The position numbers and the translations under genes are program-made. Shown here one piece after another: positions 37,501-50,779 of a stretch of DNA of 64,000 nt. The stretch is from NCBI GenBank assembly GCA_964019335.1, contig OZ025682.1, forward strand, positions 62,001-126,000, written 5' to 3'. The first letter of the stretch is position 1. Each line of letters begins with the position of its first letter. Under the pieces are notes generated by a model that saw only the letters and a program-made list of their open reading frames with translations, had not been told where the DNA came from and searched no databases. This DNA is from Diplonema japonicum (lineage: Eukaryota > Euglenozoa > Diplonemea > Diplonemida > Diplonemidae).

Positions 37501-37943
37501 TCTGATGAAGAGAAGGCAGCCCGTTCCATGACCCCCAGGGAACGGGAGGCCTGTCAGATGCATCACATTCGTCCTAGCCACCTCATCTCCGTCCGTCGTG
37601 TGGTCGAAGAAAAGCGGGAGGAAGTCTTGGCCAACAGACGCTTGTTCGACGGGGATATGGGGAAGGTCTTCCAGGCCATGGGTGGTATCCATGCCCCTTC
37701 CCTTGACACCAACAACGCCCTTCTTATGACGAAGGTTTGTGAAGGGGGGGGGGGAAAAAAAACGAACAAAAATCAGGGTGAGCTGCGTTACTACACTGAT
37801 ATTGATATTTTCCGTACATGTGTTATCTGGAAGCTTTTCCATGAGCAGGTTTGTTTTTTTTTTTTTTTTTTTTTTTTCCCAATGTAACACAACAACAGAA
37901 CTTGATACATGACCCGAAGTTCCGCTTACCCACTGTCGGTTGA
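34543..37943 (+). CDS. kinesin with coiled coil and C-terminal PH domain
   Basis: Exons 34543-35340, 35373-35476, 35543-35866, 35907-37734, 37777-37848 and 37899-37943 give 1056 residues. The motor domain is N-terminal: P-loop GQTGSGKT at 98-105, switch I NDTSSRSH at 215-222, switch II VDLAGSER around 272-279 (the first intron falls just before it). A long Lys/Glu-rich coiled coil follows at about 430-580, then an acidic stretch. At about 805-925 is a PH domain (MKHGRQGKPHKRKFWIEG... to a final amphipathic helix with Trp). Motor plus PH is known from kinesin-3 types that carry lipid-bound cargo, but the usual FHA domain is not seen. The subfamily is left open. Introns are 32-66 nt. Confidence 0.88.
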
Positions 37944-39467
37944 TAGTTGGGGGTGCATCGAAAAAAAAAGAGGGGGGTGATGGGGGAAAACTGTGAGAGG
38001 ATGATGACCTATATTTTTTTTTGAAAAAAAGTGATAGCGAAATGGGGAGAGGGGGAAGGGGCAAGGGAAAAAAAAAGTGTTTTTTTTTTTCATATTACCG
38101 ATTCTCCTTTTTTTTTTCATTTCTATCTTTTTTTTTTTTTGTAGTCCCTCCGGTTTTCCGTTTCCCTCCTCTTTCCTTCCCTCCAAGGAACCGCAACCAA
38201 TACACGTGATCCGCCATAATCGGGTATATGTTTTTTTTTTTGAAAAAAAATTCCCCCCCATTTTTTTTTGTGTCTCCTCACCTCTCTTCCCCCCCTTTTT
38301 TTTTTCTTTTAAGACTCTTCTATCTGGGACATTACAGAGAGGAGAGAAAGAGAAAAAAATAGAAAAAAAGAAACCAAAAAAAGAAGAAAAAAAAGGGTGC
38401 ACCAAAAAAATTAAAAAAAGAAAGGAATTCGTAATACCAGCCGCCCCTTTTTTGAGAGAAAGGGAGAAAGAAAGAAAAGAAAAATTTTAAAGGAAAGGAA
38501 GAAGAGGGAAAGGGGGGGGGGGGGGGGTTTATGAGGGATTGGGGGAGGGAGGAAGCATTAAGGACACACATATATACCCACACACACAAATTCCATGAAA
38601 CGGTGACACACAGATAGGAACAATCTACAAATAGAGAGACATGCCCCCCCTTTTTTTTCCTCCCCCTTTTTTTTGAAACCCTTTTTACATTCACCCTCCC
38701 CCCCCCCACCCCCCCGAGAGGAAAAGAAAAATAAAAGAAAGTGTTTTTGCCAAGGCCTCCTTCCCACCCAAGAATTTCTTAGTCAAAAGAAGGTTTTTTT
38801 TTTTGTATAAGAAAAAAAAAAAAAGAAGATGAACCCGATGTTATTTATCTTTTTTCCCTATCACCAAAGACGGGGGTTCCTCAACTTTTTTAAAACTCCC
38901 AAATATAATTTCAATGTAAAAACTTATTAAGGGGCTATCCTTTGGCCAGTGCCGTGCCAGCACTGAGCACACGTATGCACGGAGGCACTGACCACTCGTA
39001 TGTCTATCTAGCTGCGTGAACTCTTCCTTTTAGTCACACCTTTGTGTTGACCGGCTTCTTTTATGTAGGAATACGTGGGAAGTAAGAATAAAAAATGAGG
39101 AGCCATTCTGGTGATCAGGTAGAATACCCACCCCCCCAAAGACTACAGAAAGAGGGGGATCAATAATAATAATAAAAAACAAAAGGGACAACCCATTTCA
39201 TCTTTTTTTTTTGTTAATTTTTTATACTCTTCCAAAGGTAAGATAGTTTCCTTTATAAAAAAAAATGAAATAAAAAAAACGCCTTGAGTGTGCCCCCCCC
39301 CCCCCCCCCCCCGCTCCTCCTCTCACCTTTATTTTTTCTTCTTCCACATACAGTACCTTTTTCTCCCGTCCCCCCCCCCCCCCTCTTCTCGTTTTCTTTT
39401 TTTTGTGTGAATTGAAAAAAAAAATCGTTCTCAATATTTTCTCAAAAAAAATAACGCTTTAAACAGG
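37944..39467. other. spacer, no gene seen
   Basis: Homopolymer-rich. A more complex stretch at about 38930-39130 gives no convincing coding frame, tRNA or hairpin. Confidence 0.6.
39464..39466 (+). promoter_or_regulatory. candidate (trans-)splice acceptor before the first ATPase
   Basis: ACGCTTTAAACAG ends one base before the ATG, a very close acceptor-like site. Confidence 0.35.
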
Positions 39468-40466
39468 ATGGCGGTAGGTAACGATCCAGAGCCCAAGGGG
39501 AGCGTGGCGGAGGCGGGTGGTGCCTTCGCAGATGGCGAGACAATTGATGACAAGATAAGTAACATGAACGCGAAGAGGGCCACACACGACCTGCCACCTG
39601 TGACAGACGAGGACTACACGATCGAGGGTGAGGGGGAGGACAAGAAGCTTGTGTGGTCGGAGAAAGTGCGTGACGACCTCAACAACATGGCAATGGGGAA
39701 CGTGGACCGCAGTGGGCCTGTGAAGAAGCAGAGCTCCCTTGTGAGGAGACAGCCTGCTGGTGGCGACACGAAGGCGAGTCAGGAGGTGCAGTACTGGCAG
39801 GTCGCTGCCAAGATCGAGAATGGTGAATGTGACCACGTGTACAAGAAACCCAACGGCGCCGCGCACTCTGACGGCCTCGTGTGGGAAAAGAGCGGGATCC
39901 TCTCAGACATCAACAGGACCAAGCCCCTCGACAGCAAGGGGTTGACAGAAGGCGAGAGAGATGTATGAAAGGAAAAGAAGAAGAATAAAGGGGAAAAAAT
40001 AATAATTCACAGGAGCTCTTTAAGTCGTGGGGCAGAAACGAACTCACCCCCAAGAACGTGGTGTCCCCTTTCATGAAGCTTGTGGAACAGTTCAAGGGGT
40101 TCTTCTCTCTTCTCCTTGAGGTTGGTGGTATCCTGTGTTTCATTGCCTACGCAGTGTCCCCCACCACTCCCGAGAACGTATGCTAAGGGAGGGGTTGTTT
40201 TTTTTTTTCTTTTTTTTTTTCTTCTTCTTTTTTAAACAACAACCACAGCTGTACCTGGGTGTCGTGTTGTGGATCGTGGTGACGGTGACCTGCGTGTTCT
40301 CCTTCTGGCAAGAGCAGTCTGCTGACAATATGATGCAAAAGTTCAAAGAAATGGGAGGGTCGCAAAACGTTGTGCGCATCAACGACGGCCCCGGTGCACC
40401 AGTGAGGGAGAAGTTGTTTCCCTCGACTGAGGTATAAAGAAAAAAGAGAAAAAAAATAATAACCCA

Positions 40467-40504
<38 letters not shown>

Positions 40505-42323
40505 TCGTGCCCGGTGACATCGTTATGCTTCGCTTGGGTGACAAGATCACAGCGGACTTCCGTATCCTCGCTACGATCGGAGAGTTCAAAGTGGAGCAGT
40601 CTGCCCTGACCGGTGAACCCGACGCCCTGACGAAGAACAACGAGCCGCATGGGTGCAGAGAGTCTATGGAGAAGGCGGGACTTCTGGAATCAGAGCTGAC
40701 CGGAGACGTGCGGGCACACATCATGAACGCAAGCAGCGAGTGGGGGAAGACGCACGACGGGAAGCCCGGTATGGAGGACGCCATCAGGTGCAGCAACGTC
40801 GCGATGTTCGGAACCAGCATCAAGGAGGGTAAGGCTGTGGCGCAGTGCGTGGCAACCGGAGACTGGACGGTGATGGGGCTGCTGTACGAGATGACGACGC
40901 AGGAGGCAGACGAGGACACGCCGCTCGCACAGGAGATCCACCGTTTCGTGTTCATCATCTCGTGTATCGCTGTGTTCCTCGGGATCCTTTTCCTCATCAT
41001 CTCGCTGAGCTACAACCTGCCGCCCATCGACGTGATCGTCTTCACCATCGGTATCATTGTGGCGAACGTGCCTGAGGGGCTGCTCGCGACGGTGACGGTC
41101 TCGCTGACGCTGACGGCAGCGAGGATGAAGGACGTGAACGTGTTGGTGAAGAACTTGGAGGCTGTGGAGACGCTTGGGTCGACCTCGATCATCTGCAGTG
41201 ACAAGACGGGGACGCTGACGCAGAACAAGATGACGGTGGTGCACGCGTGGACGGCGAACTTCTCGGAGAAGCTTGGGAAGGAGCAGGTTGGAACGTACTG
41301 GAGCACGGCGCCGGAGGGACAGATGGTGAACAACCCCTTCGTCGGGCACGACATGCGCTCCATGGAGCAGACGGACCCCGCTTACGTAGGAAACGAGGTG
41401 TGCGCGGACCTGGTGCAGATCGGGGCCCTGTGCAGCAGTGCGAAGTGGGACGTGCAGGACAAGGTGGACAGGAGGACCGGGAAGATCATTGCGAAGTTCG
41501 CGGACCTCCCGATCCAGCAGAGGACCGCGTCCGGTGACGCTTCGGAGCAGGCCATCATGAAGTACGCTGAGGCGAGGCTGCAGACGAAGGGAGGCGTGGA
41601 GAACATGAGGAGCCGCTTCCCGGACGCGAGGGGCGGGACGATCCCCTTCGACTCGAAGAACAAGTGGATGGTTCAGTCCTGCGAAACCGGCGAGTCCGGT
41701 GAGACCGCTCGCGTGTTCGTGAAGGGAGGTGCCGACAAGGTGTGGCAGTTCGTGAACAGGGTCGCCGCCGTCGACGAGAACAAGAACCTGGTGTACAGAG
41801 CGAAGGCTGACTACGAGGACGCCTTCTTGGAGGTGCTCGCCCTGATGGCGAGCCAGGGTCTCCGTCTCTTCTGCTTCGGTTACCTGGACCTCACCTCCGA
41901 GATGCTCGAGCCCTCGAAGCTCTCCCAGGGCGACGATGTTGTCGGCTCCTGGAGGAACATGCTGAAGCTCCCGCCCGGTACCGACACCTGGGGCGACGAG
42001 CCCAGGCAGCCCAACCTCTTCAGGAAGAACGGTCCTTACTACAGGGAGGATCTCAGCAACGAGCACGGCAGGAACAACGGTCTTGTCTTCGCTGGTATCC
42101 TCGCCCTCCAGGATCCCCCCAGGTTGGGTGTCCCCGAGGCCGTGAAGACCTGCCACGAGGTGTGTGTGTTTGTTTTTCCGTCTTTACCTTTTTTTTTTTT
42201 TTTCTTCTTCTTCTTAGGCCTCCATCCACGTCGTCATGGTTACCGGTGACCACCCCCAGACCGGTGCCGCCATCGCAAAGAACATTGGTATCCTGTGGGG
42301 CAAGACCATGGTATGCAAGCGAC

Positions 42324-42354
<31 letters not shown>

Positions 42355-43686
42355 CAACCACACAGGAGGAGCTTGTGACCGAAAGGTGCCAGATCGGACA
42401 GAAGGGTCTCGACATCGCAAGGCAGGACGGTGCTCTCCCCCAGTCAGTGATCGACCAGTGGAAGGGCAAGCCCGGAATCAAGGCCAACTTCTCCAAGGCT
42501 TTCCAGCAGGAAGTGAAGGAGCAGATCCAGAAGGAGGAGTCCCTGAAGACGGAGGCGGAGAGGACCATCACCTCTCTGGCCGTCGACGGTGAGCAGATCG
42601 CCAAGTGGGACGCCGAGAAGTACACCCAAGACTGGTGTGTGTGAAAAGACACTATGAAAATGATACAAACCAAACCACCACCACAGGTACAAAGCCTTCG
42701 AGTTCGTGCTGAGGAAGGGTAGGTGCGGTCTCGTGTTCGCGAGGACCTCGCCCATCCAGAAGCTGTTTATTGTGAACCACTTCAGAATGGCTCACACCTA
42801 CATGTCGGACGTTAACACCGAGCAGCAGGTGGCGTACGGCGAGATCGACACCGATGCCATGCCCATCCTTGTGGTATGCAGGGGATAGGAGGAGAAACAA
42901 CGACAAGAAAACCCACACAACACAACTACAGAAAGACGAGATGGTGACTGCTGTGACTGGCGACGGTGTGAACGACGCCCCCGCCCTGAGCAAGGCCAGG
43001 ATCGGGATCTGCATGGGTATCGCTGGTACCGATGTGACGAAGGAAGCCGCCGACATGATTCTCATGGACGACAACTTCGCCTCGATCGTGCGTGGTGTGA
43101 AGGAGGGTCGTCTCATCTTCGACAACTTGAAGAAGTCCATCGCCTACACCCTGTCGTCGAACATCCCTGAGATCAGTCCTTTCATCTCCTTCATCCTTGC
43201 CGGGCTTCCCCTGCCCCTCTCCACTGTGCTCATTCTCTGCATCGATCTTGGTACCGACATGGTTCCCGCCATCTCTCTTGCGTATGGAGGAAGAACGGCT
43301 TTTTTTTTTTTTTTTTATATAAATATATCTATCTAACCACCCACCACACACAGCTACGAGAACCCCGAGAAGGACATCATGAAGAGGAAGCCGCGTTCCG
43401 CTGACGACAACCTTGTGACCACCCGTCTGATCTCCTTCTCGTACTTCCAGATCGGAATCGTGCAGGCGCTTGCCGGGTATGCTGCACCACCACCGCACCA
43501 CCGCGACACCACACGCACAGATTCTACACCTTCTTCGCAGTGATGTACAGCGAGGGGTACGCTCCTGAGTCGCTCCCCCAGCACGGGCAGATCAAGGGAT
43601 ACTTCACCCCGGGGGGTCCTCCCTTCGGTGGCTTCTCTGTGACGGAGAACCTGAACTCCTTGGGCACGGCACAGGTACCACTCTTG

Positions 43687-43718
<32 letters not shown>

Positions 43719-44346
43719 ATCATCCAAACAGACCGCCTTCTTCGTGTCGATTGTGATTGTGCAGTGGTCCGACATTTTGATCTGCAAGACCCGTCGTCTG
43801 TCTCTGTTCACGCAGGGCATGAAGTATGTCGTTTGTCAAAAAAAAAAAAAAAAAAAAAAAAAAACCATACTTCCCTCACAGGAACGACCAGCTGAACTTC
43901 GGTCTGTTCTTCGAGACTGCGCTCGCCTGCTTCCTGCTGTACGTGCCGGGTATCTCGCAGGTGCTGGGGCTCAAGAAGCTGAAGTTCATCTACTGGTTGC
44001 CCGCCATCCCCTTCTCCATCCTGATCTTCTGCTACGATGAGACCAGGAAGTGGATCATCAGGCACCACGACGGTATGCAGCATGCACATCCACACACCAC
44101 ACCACAGACGCCATGGACTTCTTCAAGTACCAGAAGGAGAGCGGGCTCCTCAAGGGAGAATACGACGAGGAGAAGTTCTGGGAGGGCGTGTCTCAGGACA
44201 GGGAGAAGGTGGCCCCTCTTGAGGACCCCTTGGAGAAGACCGAGCAGGAGAAGCGCGAGTACCAATCCCACTACGATGACCTCGACAGGACCGCAACAAC
44301 CATGGAGAAGATTGCCAAGTGGCTCGACCTCTACTCTTACTGGTAG
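39468..44346 (+). CDS. Na+/K+-ATPase-type (P-type IIC) alpha subunit, copy 1
   Basis: Thirteen exons: 39468-39962, 40013-40177, 40249-40431, 40504-42159, 42218-42310, 42366-42634, 42687-42873, 42932-43281, 43354-43476, 43521-43674, 43732-43823, 43882-44072 and 44108-44346. They give 1398 residues, well above the usual 1000 or so. The phosphorylated Asp is D514 (SDKTGTLT). The TGES loop reads TGEP (E319). M4 has the [12 protein letters not shown] motif; M5-M6 have [10 protein letters not shown] and [18 protein letters not shown], which fits Na,K rather than H,K pumps (Ser, not Lys, before NIPE). It exchanges Na+ for K+ at the plasma membrane using ATP. The N-terminal extension (about 165 residues) and an insert near 42.4 kb are unusual. 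No beta subunit is seen nearby. Confidence 0.92.
40467..40502 (+). repeat. (CA)n at intron 3' end
   Basis: About 18 CA units run directly into the acceptor CAG of the third ATPase intron. The same arrangement occurs in other introns of both ATPase genes (42324-42350, 47275-47310, 49262-49289). Confidence 0.9.
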
Positions 44347-45371
44347 AGGGAAAAAAAAATCTTTTTATTTTTCCTTTTTTGGTTGTTTGAGGGAGTGTTT
44401 ATTTTTATTTAAAAAAGAAAAAAAAAAAAAAAAAAAAAAACTGTTGCCAGTAACATTATAAAAAAAAAAAAAGAAAAAGAACCCTTTCCCCCCCCCCCCC
44501 CCATTTCGCCCATTTCCCGCATTTTCTCCCTTTTATGTTGTCGCTCTGTTTACTGTGCTTTTCCCTTTTTTTTTCAAATGAAAAAAAAAAGGAGAGCTGT
44601 TGCCCACATCATTTCATAGAAGAGTGACAACTTCTGTCTTTCTTTTCTTTCTTTCTTTCTTTCTTTTTTTTTTCTTCCTTTCTTCTTCCACATAACATAA
44701 GTACATCTTTATCATGATACCAGCAAATAACAACAAAACAGCAACACCCTTCACAAAGGTGTACCTTTTTCTTTTTTTTTTCTCTTTTTTTTAATCCCTT
44801 CCACCTGTATCTTTCTTTCCATTTCAAGAGGAAAAAAAACCCCCCCCACCCACCCCCACATTTATTGTGTTTGCTGGTATTTTGGATGTGGTTGTTTCTC
44901 CCCCCCCGTCCTCTTTTTGTATCCTTTACTTTTCACTCGCTTTTTTTTTTTTTTACCCACCCCATACCACGGTTGAGTGCCGGCCCACCATCTTATAGAC
45001 CATTTTATTTTTAAAAGGAAAAAAAAAAAGAAATAATGATCCGGAAAAAAAAAAATATGGGAACAGAGGGGAAATGAACTAGTGGGAGGCATGTTTCACA
45101 CTTTTCGTTCTGCCCTGTTCCTGCCCCTCCCGTTGCCCCAAGTCCCCCCCCCACCCCCCTCCCTCACCAATCCAAATTTTTTATTGTGCCTCCCCCCCGC
45201 TGTCGTAACGCTTTTTCTATTTTATTTTTATCCCCCCCTACGGCATCCTCCCATTCTTCTTTCTTTTTTTTTTAAAAAAAAATTACAACTCTTTTTGTAT
45301 TAAGTGTTTTTTCCGGTTTGGTAAAAAATCTTTTTTTTCAAAAACATTCCCACAGAGAGAGAGGCAACGAT
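44347..45371. other. spacer between the two ATPase genes
   Basis: Pyrimidine and A runs. It ends with CATTCCCACAG at 45355, an acceptor-like site 16 nt before the next ATG. No gene seen. Confidence 0.6.
45345..45355 (+). promoter_or_regulatory. candidate (trans-)splice acceptor before the second ATPase
   Basis: A T-rich tract followed by ACATTCCCACAG lies just before the short purine-rich leader and ATG. Confidence 0.4.
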
Positions 45372-47268
45372 ATGCCGCATGAACCAGAGCCCCCTAAGAA
45401 GCAGCCTAGCGAGCTGGAAAAGAATTCGCTGAACAAGGGTGAGCAGGCGGAGGGGAAGAAGCTCGTGCCGAAGGGTGGGCCACGTGCGCAGCTCACGGAC
45501 GATGTGAAGTACCGGCAGTCGGCGCAGGAGTTGAGCGAGCTGCACATGTTCCTTGTAGACGGTGAGTTCGCTGGGGACAAGTACCCCCCCAAGAGTCGTA
45601 TGTCCTTGCCCCCACCCCCTGAACACCTTTGCCACAGACCCTGACTTCAACCATGAGATCGACCTCCGGGCCGGAAACCCCAACTACCTTGACATTGAGA
45701 ACCCCGAGCAGTCTGGTGGTCTGACAGATGACCAGAGGGCAAAGATGACTGAGCTGTACGGGCCGAACGCCCTGACCCCCCCGCAGCAGGACCCTGAGTG
45801 GTTGAAGTTCTTGATGCAGTTCACCGGGTTCTTCGCCCTTCTGCTGTTGGGTGGTGGTCTGCTTTGTATGATTGCCTTTGCAGTAGACCCTGCGGGCAGA
45901 GAGAACGTATGCGAACACACACACACACACACACACGCAACACACATGCAACAATATTATTATTATTTTCACAGCTTTTCCTTGGTCTGGTGTTGTTCAT
46001 CGTGGTGATCATCACATCCGTCTTCACCTACCAGCAAGAGGCAGCGTCCGCGAAGATGATGGAGAAGTTCAAGGCGCTCGGGGAGTGCAAGAGCAGGGTG
46101 GTCATTGGGGGCTCGCTGTCGGAGATTGACTCGAGCTCCATCGTGCCCGGGGACATCTTGAACATCAAGCTCGGGGACAAGATTCCTTGCGATTGCCGTG
46201 TGCTGCAGGCGATCGGTGACTTCGCGGTGGTGGAGGCGTCGCTGACCGGTGAGCCGAACGCGATCAAGAAGACGAACAAGCTGTCTGAGATCCCTGATGA
46301 GCCGGCCCTGAGGCAGAAAAACATCGTGATGAACGGGACGGAGATCAACATCGGTGAGGCGTGGTGCATGGCCGTGGCGACGGGAGACCAGAACGTGATG
46401 GGGAGGAACTACAGGATGATGTTGCAGGCGAAGGAGATGAAGGAGGACTCGCCGATCAGGCAGGAGATCGACCGTTTCGTGGAGATCGTGTCTGCGATCG
46501 CTGTGTTCCTCGGTGTGCTGTTCTTCATCATCCTGGTGGTGACGCAGGGGCTCACCATCAACGCTATCGTCTTCACCATCGGTATCATTGTGGCGAACGT
46601 GCCTGAGGGGCTGCTCGCGACGGTGACGGTGGCTCTTGCTCTGACGGCAGCGAGGATGAAGGACGTGATGGTGTTGGTGAAGAACTTGGAGGCTGTGGAG
46701 ACGCTGGGGTCGACCTCGGTGATCTGCAGTGACAAGACGGGGACGCTGACGATGAACAAGATGACTGCCGTGCGTGCCTACGTCGGGGGCCAGATGATGA
46801 CGACGCACCCTATCGAGACAGCGGCCTGGGGCGTGTCCCCTCCCGGGGGTGGCGGCGTCATCTACGAGGAGCTCATGAAGTGCGCAGCCTTCTGCGGAAG
46901 CGCGAGGTTCAAGGCACCGGAGGACCAGAAGGGCGGCGGTGGTATTGTTGCGATGCCGTGGGAGAAGATTCCGTGGACGGAGAGGGAGCACGTCGAGGGT
47001 GACGCCTCCGAGAGGGCAATCCTCATCTTCAACGAGCAGAGACTTGCCGCCTTCGACAACAACGGTGTGACCGGTGTGAAGGGTGACGAGAGGGACCCCA
47101 GCGCCACCACGAACTCCTTCCTTCCCGTTGACATCGACACCATGCAGAAGTGCCTCCTCCCCAAGAAGAACCAGCCCGACATGACATGGAGTCTCTCCGA
47201 AGCGAAGCAGCACTCCTCCCGTGTTGCTGCTTCCAGGCTTACCTACGAGGTGTGAAGAAAAACAACAC

Positions 47269-47313
<45 letters not shown>

Positions 47314-48948
47314 CGTGCACAAGCTCCCCTTCAACTCCAAGAACAAGTGGATGGCTGTCACCACCGACATGAGGAAGCTCGCGAAGAACGATACCGACGA
47401 GAAGTTCGTGACCTGGATCAAGGGTGGGTCCGACGTCGTCTTCGACTTCTGCACGCACACCGTCACCGCCGGGCAGGTCACCGAGCTCTCCGCTGCGGAC
47501 AAGGCTGGTTTCGCCGAGGCAAACGCTGAGCTTGCCTCAAACGGTCTCCGTGTCTTTGCCTTCGCGAAGGTTGCCTACGACTCCTTGAACCACTTGAAGG
47601 AGGGCGACGTATGACATCATCAATTGCACACGCCACACATCATCCACACAACACAACACAGTCCATCGACGACATTGACTCCTACTTCGGGGACACGATG
47701 TTCCAGCCTGACAACTGGCAGGCGGGTGAAACGGTACGGAAGAAAACAATAACAACAACAACAACAACAACAACAATAATAATATACAAACACAGAACGA
47801 GGAAGGGAAGGCGATGGAGGCAGGGAAGCCCAAGCCCATCACCGTGCAGGGGAGGCCGCAGATCCCTCTTGTGAGGCCCGACATCGCAAGGGCAAGGATG
47901 GACAGCGGGGCTGCTGGAAACTACTTCGAGCCGAAGGTTGTGTTCCTGGGTCTGCTCGCTCTGCAGGACCCCCCCCGTCCCGCTGTGCCGCACGCTGTCG
48001 CCATCTGCCGTCAGGCCTCGATCGGTGTTGTGATGGTGACCGGTGACCAGCCCCAGACGGCTGCGGCCATCGCCCGTGACATCGGGATCATCACCAAGGT
48101 CGGGAGGACTGAGGACGACGTCATCATCCAGAAGCTGCTCTGTATGTGAGAGAAGAAGAGGAAGAAAACAAGCAATCACTTTCATTTCACAGCCGAGCCC
48201 GGGAAGACCCGTGCCGACTTCAAGGACAACAGGGAGCGCATCTTGAACTCCCTGAAGGCCGAGGAGAAAGAGGCCATCACCGCCATGGCCGTCGAGGGGA
48301 CCAGGATTGCGGTATGTTGTCTTTTTTGTCTTTTTCTTTTTTTTTCGTTTCTTCGTACCCCCACCCGACAGACATGGAACCCGAAGCAAATGGACGGGAA
48401 CTGGAAGAGGGCTCTGGAGTTCACATGGAAGCAGGGTCTCGTGTTTGCCCGTACCTCGCCCACGCAGAAGCTGCTGATCGTGCAGCACTTCAAGATCAAG
48501 GAGACTGAGGGTGGGCCGGAGAAGATCGTTGCCGTGACCGGCGACGGTGTGAACGACGCCCAGGCTGTGACTGCTGCCGACATTGGTGTGTACATAGGGG
48601 GAAGGGGACCAGCACCGGACACACAGGTATCTGCATGGGTATCGCGGGCATGGACGTGACGAAGGAGGCTGCTGACATGATTCTCATGAACGACAACTTC
48701 GCATCGATCGTGGACGGTATGCATCACCACTGCCACCCACAACCACAGGTGTCCTTGAGGGCCGTCTCATCTTCGACAACTTGAAGAAGTCCATCGCCTA
48801 CACCCTGTCGTCGAACATCCCTGAGATCAGTCCCTTCATCGTGTTCATCCTGCTGGGGATCCCCACCCCTCTTACCACTGTGCTCATTCTCTGCATCGAT
48901 CTTGGCACTGACATGGTCCCCGCCATCTCTCTTGCGTATGCCGCCATC

Positions 48949-48981
<33 letters not shown>

Positions 48982-49705
48982 CCCACCACAGCTACGAGAC
49001 GAAGGAGAGGGACATCATGAAGCGTGCTCCCCGTACGAAGCACGACAACCTTGTGACCGAGCGTCTGATCTCCTTCTCGTACTTCCAGATCGGTGTGATC
49101 CAGGCCCTTGCCGGGTTCTACTGCTACATGGTTGTGTTCTACACAGAGGGCATCCCCCCCAACCTCCTCCCCTTCCACGGCGAGCAGCAGAACTACTTCG
49201 TCCCCGGCGGGTTCCCTCTTGGGGTATGCGGCAAAAAGCAACACGGGGGATAATAAGTAACCACACACACACACACACACACACACACAGGGCTTCTCTG
49301 TGAACGAGTGCATTGAGATGCTGGGCAAGGCGCAGACCGCATTCTGGGTGTCGATTGTGATTGTGCAGTGGGGTGACATTCTGATCTGCAAGACCCGTAA
49401 GCTGTCGCTGTTTGACCAGGGCATGAAGTATGTAGACGGGAAGTTGCCCCCCCTTTTTTTTTTATCCACCTTTTCTCCACAGGAACGACCAGCTGAACTT
49501 CGGTCTGTTCTTCGAGACTGCGCTCGCCTGTGTTCTGGTGTACATCCCTGGTGTGAGGGCGGTCTTCGGTATCAAGAGACTGAGGTTCATCTACTGGCTG
49601 CCCGCCATCCCCTTCTCCATCTTCATCGTCACATACGACGAGCTTAGGAAGTGGCTCATCAGGAACTACCCTGGTGGCTGGCTCGAGAGGAAGACTTACT
49701 GGTAA
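45372..49705 (+). CDS. Na+/K+-ATPase-type (P-type IIC) alpha subunit, copy 2
   Basis: Thirteen exons: 45372-45597, 45638-45906, 45975-47249, 47312-47608, 47662-47733, 47796-48141, 48193-48311, 48372-48585, 48627-48716, 48749-48935, 48992-49223, 49291-49427 and 49483-49705. They give 1228 residues. D418 is in SDKTGTLT. The actuator loop is TGEP (E258), as in copy 1. M4 [22 protein letters not shown] and [18 protein letters not shown] are all present, and the C-terminus ends in TYW. Several introns sit at the same codons as in copy 1 (before L-(Y/F)-LG, after SLA, in QGMK/NDQ), so the two arose by tandem duplication, but protein identity is now moderate. The N-terminal and nucleotide-domain segments differ most. 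In-frame GTG and TTG starts upstream were not used; the ATG at 45372 follows an acceptor-like site. Confidence 0.92.
47755..47780 (+). repeat. (AAC)n in ATPase intron
   Basis: An AAC triplet run followed by AAT triplets fills most of a 62-nt intron; a second AAC run lies in the intron at 48936-48991. Confidence 0.85.
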
Positions 49706-50779
49706 GCATTATGGATGTGTGGCCGTGTACGGCCCTCCTTACGAGATTTTTTCCGGTTTTTTTATCCGAAAAAAAAAAAAAAAAGGTTATTAATAAGGGG
49801 AAGAGGCGAGAGATGTACAAAAAAGAAAATGAAGAAAAAAATAATGGAGATTTTTTTTTTGGTTTATTCGGAGGGAGTGAGGGGGAAAAAAAAAATAAGC
49901 GAGAATAATATAAAAAAAAAAAGGGCGAAAAAAAAAAAAAAAAAAAAAAAAAAAACAGAAACAAATGACGATGGCCTCTCCACCCTGCTCCCCCCCCTCC
50001 CCGTTCCCTGGGTTCCCCTTCTTCTTCTTTTGCCCTCCTCATTTCCTCCCTCCACTGTTCCCACCCTCAACCCCTGTCTCAAACCCCCCCCCCCCCCCCC
50101 CAACATAAGGTATAGAAATAACTAAAAAGAAGAAGAAGGTGTCCTTCCACTTTTTTTTTTAAAATATGTATGTGGTCATGAAGGGCTTGTATTGCACAGG
50201 CCAGAATACCGCAGCATTGAACCCACCCCCATTACCCCATTTTTTTTTCTCTTTTTTTTTTCTCTTTTTTTTTTCCCCCTTGATCAAGAAAAAAAACTTT
50301 TTTTTCTGCTCCCTCGTGATTCCCCCACACCTCAAGCCTTTTTTTTTCCCATCCACTTCAGTTTTCTACCATAAGCAAGTTGGAATACATAGTTGTGTAT
50401 TTGCACCTCTATGCTGTTCCTTCTTTTCTTCTTTTTCTTTTCCCGGTTACAAACAACGACCGTGTTCCTTTTGAGGGAAGAGATGCAAAGAGAAGGCCCG
50501 TATTTACTCCTTTTTTTTAGGGGGGGCAAAACGGTACTTTTTTTTCTCTTCTCTTCCCTCTTCTCTCCCACACCCCCCTTTCCCTTCCCCCCCCCATTTT
50601 TTTTCCCACCGCCCCCATCCCCCTCCATTTTTTTATATTTTTTTATCCTTCTCTTCTTGTATCCTCGCTTTTTTATTTTTTTTTATTTTTTTATTTTTTT
50701 GCGTATCCAATGGGGGGAGAAAAAAAATGGGAAAAAAAAAAATATATATATATATATATAGTTGATATAACAAAAAAAA
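49706..50779. other. spacer, no gene seen
   Basis: A, T and C runs, then a TA dinucleotide run (about 50742-50760) close to the ABC-transporter start. No gene supported. Confidence 0.6.
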
